Part shown: in pieces, positions 1-5,971 of the stretch
Position numbering within the stretch: position 1 is the first letter of the stretch
Layout: the number at the start of each line of letters is the position of its first letter
Assembly: GCA_965213595.1 (NCBI GenBank)
Contig: CBDBZO010000004.1
Span: 620,001 to 684,000 of the forward strand
Length of the DNA: 64,000 bases
Direction: 5' to 3'
Source of the DNA: JBCCFC01 sp965213595
GTDB taxonomy: Bacteria; Chloroflexota; Anaerolineae; Caldilineales; Caldilineaceae
Translations under genes and position numbers: made by a program
Notes under the pieces: model-generated
Told to the model about the DNA's origin: nothing
Database searches by the model: none
What the model saw: only the letters and a program-made list of their open reading frames with translations

Positions 1-620
1 CGGACGTAAACGTTGACGCGGCCAAGCAAGTCGCGCAGAAGCTGTGCGACGAAGGCCACTCCGCTCGCGCCCTCAAGCTGGACGTGACCGACCCGGCCAG
101 CGTGCAGTCAACGGTGGACGACATCGGGCGCGCGCACGGTCGGCTGGACGGGCTGATCAACAGCGCGGGCACGGACAAAACCATTGCCATCGACGAGCTC
201 GATCTCGCCGACTGGGCGCGCGTGATGGAGGTCAACCTGACCGGGCCCTTTCTCTGCTCACAGGCCGCGCTAAAAATGATGAAGCAGCAGGGCAGCGGCC
301 ACATCGTCAACATCATCTCCACGGCGGCCAAGCGCGCCTGGCCCAACGCTTCGGCCTACCACGCCAGTAAATGGGGCGTGCTCGGCTTTAGCCACGCCCT
401 CCACGTCGAGGCCCGCCCCCACGGCGTCAAAACGACGGCGGTCGTCGCCGGAGGGATGCGCACGCCCTTCCTGCTCGACCGCTTCCCGGACATCGACGAA
501 TCGCTGCTGCAGGACCCGCGCAACGTCGCCGACACGATCCGCTACGTGCTGACGCAGCCCAAGGAGACGGTGATCCCGGAGGTGATGGTGCTGCCGATGC
601 GGGAGACGTCGTGGCCGTAG
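1..620 (+). CDS. Short-chain dehydrogenase/reductase, 5'-truncated by the window edge
   Basis: Classical SDR expected to catalyse NAD(P)-dependent oxidation or reduction of an alcohol/ketone in the cytoplasm. The frame is open from base 3, so the N-terminus with the glycine-rich cofactor loop lies outside the window; about 205 residues are visible. They show the structural NSAG motif (LINSAG, where NNAG is usual), the catalytic Ser in IIST and the catalytic YxxxK as YHASK, followed by the C-terminal substrate lid. The substrate cannot be predicted. The nearby heptose genes might suggest a sugar role, but this is a classical short SDR and not the extended-SDR epimerase HldD. The gene ends at TAG 618-620 and an inverted repeat follows. 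Confidence 0.9.
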   Translation, partial: DVNVDAAKQVAQKLCDEGHSARALKLDVTDPASVQSTVDDIGRAHGRLDGLINSAGTDKTIAIDELDLADWARVMEVNLTGPFLCSQAALKMMKQQGSGHIVNIISTAAKRAWPNASAYHASKWGVLGFSHALHVEARPHGVKTTAVVAGGMRTPFLLDRFPDIDESLLQDPRNVADTIRYVLTQPKETVIPEVMVLPMRETSWP

Positions 621-626
621 GCCACA

Positions 627-765
627 TTGTCATTTCGAGCGGATGCGAGAAATCTGTACATGACTACCCGTGCTCATTGATTACAAAAGCAAACTGCATT
701 TACTTGCGTTAGAAATGAACAATCGTCAACGACGAACAGATTTCTCCCTACGGTCGAAATGACAA
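627..765. repeat. Dispersed inverted repeat (TCATTTCGAGCG / GAGAAATCTG family)
   Basis: Left arm 627-656 (TTGTCATTTCGAGCGG...GAGAAATCTG) and right arm 737-765 (CAGATTTCTCCC...CGAAATGACAA) are imperfect inverted copies separated by about 80 bases. The same arm sequences recur near 11.5, 16.7-17.0 and 52.2 kb. The right arm contains the ATG used by gmhB (759-761), so the repeat supplies that start codon. Confidence 0.85.
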
Positions 766-1340
766 AATCACCCGCCATTTTCCTGGACAAAGACGGCACG
801 CTGATTCCCGACGTGCCCTACAACGTCGACCCGGCCAGGATCACGCTGGTCGATGGCGCGCTGCCGGCGCTGCGGCGACTGGTCGACGCGGGCTACCGGC
901 TGATCGTGATCACCAATCAATCGGGCGTGGCGCGCGGCTATTTCGACGAAGCGGCGCTGACAGCCGTCGAGCAGCGGCTGTGCGAGTTGCTGGCGGCGGG
1001 CGGTCTCAACCTTGAGGGCTTTTACTACTGCCCGCACCACCCCGACGGCGTCGTGCCGGAATATGCCATCGCCTGCGGCTGCCGCAAGCCCGCGCCCGGT
1101 CTGCTCCAGCGCGCCGCCCGCGAGCACGGCGTCGACCTCGCCCAGTCGTGGTTTGTCGGCGACATTCTCAACGATGTCGAAGCGGGCAACCGCGCCGGTT
1201 GTCGCACGATTTTGATTGATAACGGCAATGAAACCGAGTGGGTGCAGTCGCCGCAGCGCGTGCCGACGGCGGTGGTGAACGAACTCAGCGAGATCGCGCA
1301 GATTATCACATCATATTCTGCGTCACGGGATGACTATTGA
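759..1340 (+). CDS. gmhB: D-glycero-beta-D-manno-heptose 1,7-bisphosphate 7-phosphatase
   Basis: HAD-superfamily phosphatase removing the C7 phosphate of heptose 1,7-bisphosphate, the step between the kinase and adenylyltransferase activities of HldE in ADP-heptose synthesis. HAD motif I is FLDKDGTL with nucleophile D10 and acid D12; motif II is ITNQSG; motif III/IV lies in FVGDILNDVEAG. The GmhB zinc loop is present: CPHHPDG near residue 91, then CGCRKPAPG. Length 193 aa is normal for the family. The only sensible start, ATG 759, lies in the right arm of a dispersed repeat and has no visible Shine-Dalgarno. hldE follows 0.55 kb downstream on the same strand, after an opposing lipoprotein gene. 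A HisB-type phosphatase is less likely given the neighbourhood. Confidence 0.9.
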   Translation: MTKSPAIFLDKDGTLIPDVPYNVDPARITLVDGALPALRRLVDAGYRLIVITNQSGVARGYFDEAALTAVEQRLCELLAAGGLNLEGFYYCPHHPDGVVPEYAIACGCRKPAPGLLQRAAREHGVDLAQSWFVGDILNDVEAGNRAGCRTILIDNGNETEWVQSPQRVPTAVVNELSEIAQIITSYSASRDDY

Positions 1341-1765
1341 GATTCAACTGTCACAACTTGTTCAACAAGAACGTCTTCCACATCTCGCAAATCCCGAAGC
1401 AGGACCTGAATTGTAGCCTCGCCAGGACGAGGAAACTCGAGTTGAATGTCTCGTGGGTGGGGCGCATCATCGGCAGTGCATACACCCTCTGTAGGCACGA
1501 GATCATAGGGGGTAACGGTGGCGACCATGTCGACTATTTGCACGTCGGCACCATCTGGCGTTGTGCAACTTGAACTTCCGTAGGTGATCACCGTAGCGGT
1601 AAATGGCTCGCCAGCTTGAATTACATCTGGCAGCTGCAAAACCTGAGTTTCGGAAAAGTCCTCGGAGCCAAAGGTGAAGGGGGCGTGACCAATTTTTCGC
1701 TGCTGTTCGAGCGAGCAGGCAATGAGGAAAGTGCATAGGGTAAGTAGCAGGAACAATCGGTTCAC
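1334..1765 (-). CDS. Putative lipoprotein of unknown function
   Basis: About 143 aa, no family recognised. I start it at GTG 1765 rather than at ATG 1849 because GAGGT lies about six bases before the GTG and the protein then begins with a short, basic, hydrophobic signal ending in a lipobox (FLIAC). The earlier start would bury this signal behind a cysteine- and arginine-rich stretch. The mature part is acidic, beta-like and carries further cysteines (SSSCTTPDG and GVCTADD), which could form a disulfide. It is probably a small membrane-anchored extracytoplasmic domain. Its 3' end overlaps the 3' end of gmhB by 7 bases in convergent orientation. Base composition is somewhat lower in GC than the flanking heptose genes, hinting at later insertion. 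Confidence 0.6.
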   Translation of the reverse strand: MNRLFLLLTLCTFLIACSLEQQRKIGHAPFTFGSEDFSETQVLQLPDVIQAGEPFTATVITYGSSSCTTPDGADVQIVDMVATVTPYDLVPTEGVCTADDAPHPRDIQLEFPRPGEATIQVLLRDLRDVEDVLVEQVVTVESQ

Positions 1766-1888
1766 AAATTTACCTCGTGGTTTGTAGATGAAGATTTCAC
1801 AAAAGTAGCGACGAGAGCGGCAGTGGATTTGTTCCCACGCTTGCTGCATTCTAACCTGCTATAGCGATGTATGGACAAGGAGCTTCTC

Positions 1889-3352
1889 ATGAACAACAAC
1901 CTACCCCACATCCTCGACCGCTTTGCCGACCTGCGCGTTGTCGTGCTCGGCGATGCGATGTTGGACAGCTACCTGCACGGCGCGAGCACGCGCCTCTGTC
2001 GCGAAGCGCCCGTCCCCATCGTCGACGTCGAGCGGCGCGACGACGCGCCCGGCGGCGCGGCCAACACCGCCGTCAACGTCGCCTGCCTCGGCGCGAACGC
2101 CACGTTCCTCTCTATAATCGGCGACGATGCGGAGGGTCACATGCTGCGGCGCGCGCTGGAAACGTACGGCGTGGAGACTGCCCACCTGCTCGTCGACGGC
2201 ACGCGGCGCACGCTGGCGAAGACGCGCGTGCTGGCCGGCACACAGATGGTCGTGCGCTACGACCAGGGCAGCACGGACGACGTCGACGCGGCGACCGAGC
2301 GCGCGCTGATCGAGCGGCTGGTCGAGCTGGCGCCGGCGTGCGACGTGCTGATCGTCTCCGACTACGGCTACGGGATACTCACGCCCAAGATCATCCACGC
2401 GATTGGCGACGTGCAGCGCCGCTTTCCACGCGTGCTGGCGGTGGATGCAAAGAATCTGCGGCTTTACCGCAACGCGGGCGTGACGGCCGTCAAGCCAAAC
2501 TACGGGGAGGCAACGGCGCTGCTGGGCGTGCCGCGGGAAGCCAACGGCGTGCGCGTCGAGCAGATGGCGGATCGGGCGCATGAAATCTTTGAGCTAACCG
2601 GCGCGCAAATCGCCGCCGTCACGCTCGACTGCGAGGGCGCGCTGATTCTCGAACGGGGCGCGCCCGCCTACCGCACCTACGCCCAGCCCCAGCCCGACTC
2701 CCACGCCGCCGGCGCGGGCGACACCTTTTTGAGCACGCTGGCCCTGGCCCTCGGCGCGGGCGCCCACACCCACGCCGCCGCCGAGCTGGCCTCGGCAGCC
2801 GCCAGCATCGTCGTCAGCCGCGGCGGGACGACGGCCTGTGCGCTGGACGAACTGCGCGCGCAGGTGACGGAGACGGGCAAGTACGTCGTCGACGTTGAGC
2901 AGCTGGCCAAGCGCATCGAGCTGCACCGGCGGCAGGGAAAGCGCGTCGTCTTTACCAACGGCTGCTTTGACATTCTGCACCGCGGCCACGTCACCTATCT
3001 CAACCGCGCCAAGGCGCTGGGCGATCTGCTGATCCTCGGTCTCAACTCGGACGAGAGCGTGCAGCGGCTCAAGGGACCGACGCGCCCCATCAACGCGCTG
3101 GCCGACCGCGCCCAGGTGCTCGACGCCCTGAGCTGCATTGACTATATCGTGCCCTTTGATGAAAACACGCCCGCCCGCCTCATCGACGCGCTGCGCCCCG
3201 ACATCTACGTCAAGGGCGGCGACTACACGCGCGAGACGCTGCCCGAAGCGCCGCAGGTCGAAGCGCTGGGGGGCGAGGTGCAGATTTTGCAGTACCTGGA
3301 CGATTTTTCAACGACGAGCATCATCGAGCGGATTCGCGAGGTGTACGCTTAA
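1889..3352 (+). CDS. hldE: Bifunctional heptose 7-phosphate kinase / heptose 1-phosphate adenylyltransferase
   Basis: Makes D-glycero-D-manno-heptose 1,7-bisphosphate and, after GmhB action, ADP-heptose. The N-terminal ~320 residues form a PfkB/ribokinase domain (GGAANTAVNVA substrate region, GAGDTF anion-hole motif with catalytic Asp). The C-terminal ~150 residues are a nucleotidyltransferase with TNGCFDILHRGH, whose HxGH is HRGH. Length about 487 aa matches fused HldE. I choose ATG 1889 (AGGAG six bases upstream) over ATG 1871, which has no ribosome site. The fusion, gmhB upstream and two GT9 genes downstream make a heptose glycosylation cluster. gmhA (sedoheptulose 7-phosphate isomerase) and the epimerase hldD are not in the window. 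Confidence 0.95.
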   Translation: MNNNLPHILDRFADLRVVVLGDAMLDSYLHGASTRLCREAPVPIVDVERRDDAPGGAANTAVNVACLGANATFLSIIGDDAEGHMLRRALETYGVETAHLLVDGTRRTLAKTRVLAGTQMVVRYDQGSTDDVDAATERALIERLVELAPACDVLIVSDYGYGILTPKIIHAIGDVQRRFPRVLAVDAKNLRLYRNAGVTAVKPNYGEATALLGVPREANGVRVEQMADRAHEIFELTGAQIAAVTLDCEGALILERGAPAYRTYAQPQPDSHAAGAGDTFLSTLALALGAGAHTHAAAELASAAASIVVSRGGTTACALDELRAQVTETGKYVVDVEQLAKRIELHRRQGKRVVFTNGCFDILHRGHVTYLNRAKALGDLLILGLNSDESVQRLKGPTRPINALADRAQVLDALSCIDYIVPFDENTPARLIDALRPDIYVKGGDYTRETLPEAPQVEALGGEVQILQYLDDFSTTSIIERIREVYA

Positions 3353-3507
3353 TCGCGGCGAGTGCGTTGCACGGCGTTGGCTCGGACCACATACCAGCCA
3401 TCGCCCACGCCGTGCGGCGCACTCACGATCCAGCCGACTTCGTCTTCGTTGGTTAAATTGGTTGGGTGGTGAGTGCAGCGCACGGTCGGCCAACCGACTG
3501 GACATGC

Positions 3508-3515
3508 TATACAAT
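3508..3515 (+). promoter_or_regulatory. Possible -10 element upstream of the first GT9 gene
   Basis: TATACAAT at 3508-3515, about 45 bases before ATG 3561. No convincing -35 box was found. The 200-base gap 3353-3560 also holds short imperfect inverted repeats of the GTGC(G)/GCAC type. Confidence 0.3.
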
Positions 3516-3560
3516 CTTCGACCGTGCAATGCACTCGACCGGCCGTCGGGACGAGCGATT

Positions 3561-4679
3561 ATGGACAACTGGCAAAACCCAAGCCGCATCCTCTGCATCC
3601 GCCTCGATTCAATGGGCGACGTGCTGATGACGACGCCCGCCTTCCGCGCGTTGCGCGAGAGCTTCGACGCCAAGCTGACGCTGCTGACTTCCTCCGGCGG
3701 GGCGGCGGTCGCGGCGCTGATCCCGGAAATCGACGACGTGCTCGTCTACGACCCGCCGTGGATGAAGCATACGGCGGCGCGCGTCTCGCCGCAGCCGGAG
3801 CTGGCGATGGTCGAGCGGCTGCGGGCGGGCAATTTTGACGCGGCGGTGATTTTCACCGTCTACAGCCAGAATCCGATGCCCGCAGCCATGCTCTGCTACC
3901 TGGCCGAAATTCCGCTGCGGCTGGCCCACTGCCGCGAAAATCCCTACCAGATGCTTTCGCACCACGTGCCGGAGCCGGAGCCGGAGCACTTCATCCGCCA
4001 CGAAGTCCAGCGCCATCTTGACCTTGTCGCCAGCGTGGGCGCGCGAGCGAGCGACGAGCGGCTCTCGCTGCGCGTCTCCAGCGCGGCGGTGGGGGTCGTG
4101 TGCGCCCTGCTCGCCGATCTCGGCATCGACGCGACGCAGCCGCACGTCGTGATCCACCCCGGCGCAACGGCTCCCTCGCGCCGCTATGCGCCGGAGAAGT
4201 TTGCCGAAGTCGCGCGGCGGCTGGTTTGTGATGCAGCGATGCAGGTAGTTTTCACCGGCGTCGACCACGAGCGGGAGTTGGTGGACGGTATCCGTCGAGA
4301 AATGAACGCGCCGCCCGATGCAAAAATTGTCTCGCTGGTCGGGCGGCTGGATTTGGAAGAAATGGCCGCGCTGCTGACTGTTAGCCCGCTGCTAATTTGC
4401 AACAATACGGGGCCGGTCCATATCGCTGCAGCGGTCGGCACGCCCACAGTTGATCTCTACGCGCTGACGAACGTCCAGCACACGCCGTGGCGGGTTCCCC
4501 ACCGCGTGCTCAACCACGACGTGCCCTGTCGGCTGTGCTACAAAAGCATCTGCCCGGAAGGCCATCACCACTGCCTGGAATTGGTGTCGCCGGGGCAGGT
4601 GGTGGCGGCGGCGCGCGACTTGCTGCACGAGACAAAATCAATGAAACCGCAGATGAACGCGGATGGACGCAGATTTTGA
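3561..4679 (+). CDS. Glycosyltransferase family 9 (heptosyltransferase-like)
   Basis: GT9 enzyme, expected to transfer a heptose from ADP-heptose to a glycan acceptor on the cytoplasmic side. The N-terminus has the typical RILCIRLDSMGDVLMTTP loop. The donor-binding C-terminal domain shows VVIHPGA and LICNNTGPVHIAAAVG-type segments, with a cysteine/histidine cluster (CRLCYKSICPEGHHHC) near the end, as seen in many GT9 proteins. ATG 3561 is chosen because homology begins about ten residues after it; a longer open frame from 3138 overlaps hldE and is not credible. The last dozen residues (MKPQMNADGRRF) are encoded by the left arm of a dispersed repeat, so the native C-terminus was probably replaced or extended by repeat insertion. 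Confidence 0.85.
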   Translation: MDNWQNPSRILCIRLDSMGDVLMTTPAFRALRESFDAKLTLLTSSGGAAVAALIPEIDDVLVYDPPWMKHTAARVSPQPELAMVERLRAGNFDAAVIFTVYSQNPMPAAMLCYLAEIPLRLAHCRENPYQMLSHHVPEPEPEHFIRHEVQRHLDLVASVGARASDERLSLRVSSAAVGVVCALLADLGIDATQPHVVIHPGATAPSRRYAPEKFAEVARRLVCDAAMQVVFTGVDHERELVDGIRREMNAPPDAKIVSLVGRLDLEEMAALLTVSPLLICNNTGPVHIAAAVGTPTVDLYALTNVQHTPWRVPHRVLNHDVPCRLCYKSICPEGHHHCLELVSPGQVVAAARDLLHETKSMKPQMNADGRRF

Positions 4680-4730
4680 AATGCTCTTACCGCGTTCATC
4701 CGCGTTTATCCGCGGTTAAAATCCAGATTT
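4645..4730. repeat. Dispersed inverted repeat (CCGCGTTCATCCGCG family)
   Basis: Left arm about 4645-4680 (ACCGCAGATGAACGCGGATG...) and right arm about 4689-4730 (CCGCGTTCATCCGCG...GCGGTTAAAATC) form an imperfect hairpin between the two GT9 genes. The left arm is translated as the tail of the upstream gene. Related copies lie at 15.47, 22.28, 40.93, 49.59 and 59.1 kb. Confidence 0.8.
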
Positions 4731-4733
4731 CTT

Positions 4734-5855
4734 ATGGCCCTTTTCCTTACGCCACCCCAAGACAAAATCCCCAACGTGCACAAAATCGCCATCCTGCGCG
4801 CCAACGGCCTGGGCGATTACTTTTTCGCCCTGCCCGCCGTCGAAGCGCTGCGCGTCGCCTACCCCGATGCCGAAATTGTCTGGCTCGGTCGCGGCTGGCA
4901 CGAGGCCTTTTTGAACGGACGGCCCGGCCCCGTTGACCGCGCGATTCGCGTGCCGCCCAGCCACGGCATCAACATGAATCCGCGCGGCGAAACCGTGGAG
5001 AACGCGGACGAGCTCGCCCAATTTTTCGAGGAGATGCAGGCCGAGCGGTTCGACTTGGCAATCCAAATGCACGGCGGCGGCGGCAACTCCAATCCGTTCC
5101 TCAAGCGGCTTGGCGCGCGCGTCAACGTCGGCCTCTGCGTGCCGGATGCGCCGCGGCTGGATCGCTGGCTGCCCTACCGCCTCTTCCAGCCGGAAATCTT
5201 GCGCTACCTGGAGCTGGTCGCGCTCGTCGGGGCGGAGCCGGTGACGCTGTCGCCGCGGATTGCGCCGACCGCCGACGAGCGCGACGAGGCGGCGCACGTG
5301 CTGGCGCAGCTTGGCGTTGAGGCAACGTCGACGCAGCCGCTGGTCGTGCTACACCCCGGCTCGACGGAGCCCAAGCGCTGCTGGCCCGTGGAATCGTTCG
5401 CACGGGCCGGCGACGCGCTGGCAGACTGCGGCGCGCGCATTGCCCTCATCGGCGATGGGCATGATGAAGAGTTGATTGACTCGCTGATGGCTCAAATGCA
5501 AAGCGAGCCGATCAACCTGCGCAGCAGGCTGTCGCTGGGCGGGCTGGTCGGCCTGCTGGCGCGCTGCGATCTGCTGATCGGCAACGATTCCGGCCCGCGC
5601 CACCTGGCCGAAGCGGCGGGCGCGGCGACGATTGGCATTTACTGGGCGGGCAATCTGATCACCGCCGGATCGCTGACGCGCGCCCGCCACCGCCCGCAGA
5701 TTTCGTGGCAGATGCACTGCCCCCTCTGCGGTGCGAATTATGCAAAGCAGGAGAAGTGCCACCACGAGGCGTCGCTGGTGGCAGATGTGTCGGTGGAAGC
5801 CGTGGTGGGGGAAGCGATGCAGCTGCTGGCGGAGAGCGTTGGCAATTCCAAATAG
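4734..5855 (+). CDS. Glycosyltransferase family 9 (heptosyltransferase-like), second copy
   Basis: Second GT9 protein of 373 aa, about the family's usual length. It shows the N-terminal KIAILRANGLGDYFFALPA loop, VVLHPGS (donor phosphate region), LLIGNDSGPRHLAEAAG (the nucleotide-sugar signature) and a C-terminal cysteine pair with histidines (CPLCGANYAKQEKCHH). Together with the preceding GT9 gene it probably adds consecutive heptoses to an acceptor glycan. ATG 4734 follows directly on the right arm of the repeat between the genes and no ribosome site is visible; GTG 4774 is a possible alternative since the conserved fold begins there. A long perfect hairpin follows the stop. Confidence 0.85.
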   Translation: MALFLTPPQDKIPNVHKIAILRANGLGDYFFALPAVEALRVAYPDAEIVWLGRGWHEAFLNGRPGPVDRAIRVPPSHGINMNPRGETVENADELAQFFEEMQAERFDLAIQMHGGGGNSNPFLKRLGARVNVGLCVPDAPRLDRWLPYRLFQPEILRYLELVALVGAEPVTLSPRIAPTADERDEAAHVLAQLGVEATSTQPLVVLHPGSTEPKRCWPVESFARAGDALADCGARIALIGDGHDEELIDSLMAQMQSEPINLRSRLSLGGLVGLLARCDLLIGNDSGPRHLAEAAGAATIGIYWAGNLITAGSLTRARHRPQISWQMHCPLCGANYAKQEKCHHEASLVADVSVEAVVGEAMQLLAESVGNSK

Positions 5856-5858
5856 CCA

Positions 5859-5909
5859 CGGCCCGCTTCCAACCCTTTTTGACGCGTGAAAAGGGTTGGA
5901 AGCGGGCCG
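5859..5909. terminator. Perfect 21-bp hairpin between convergent genes
   Basis: 5859-5879 (CGGCCCGCTTCC...TTTT) pairs base for base with 5889-5909 around a nine-base loop. The stem ends in a run of T on each strand, so it could terminate both the GT9 gene (+) and the M16 protease gene (-), whose stop is at 5972. Confidence 0.7.
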
Positions 5910-5971
5910 CATCGCTGCTGACTTGCAGGGCAAGCCGCACGTGTCCTTTGCAAAGCACGGGATGAGCAACG

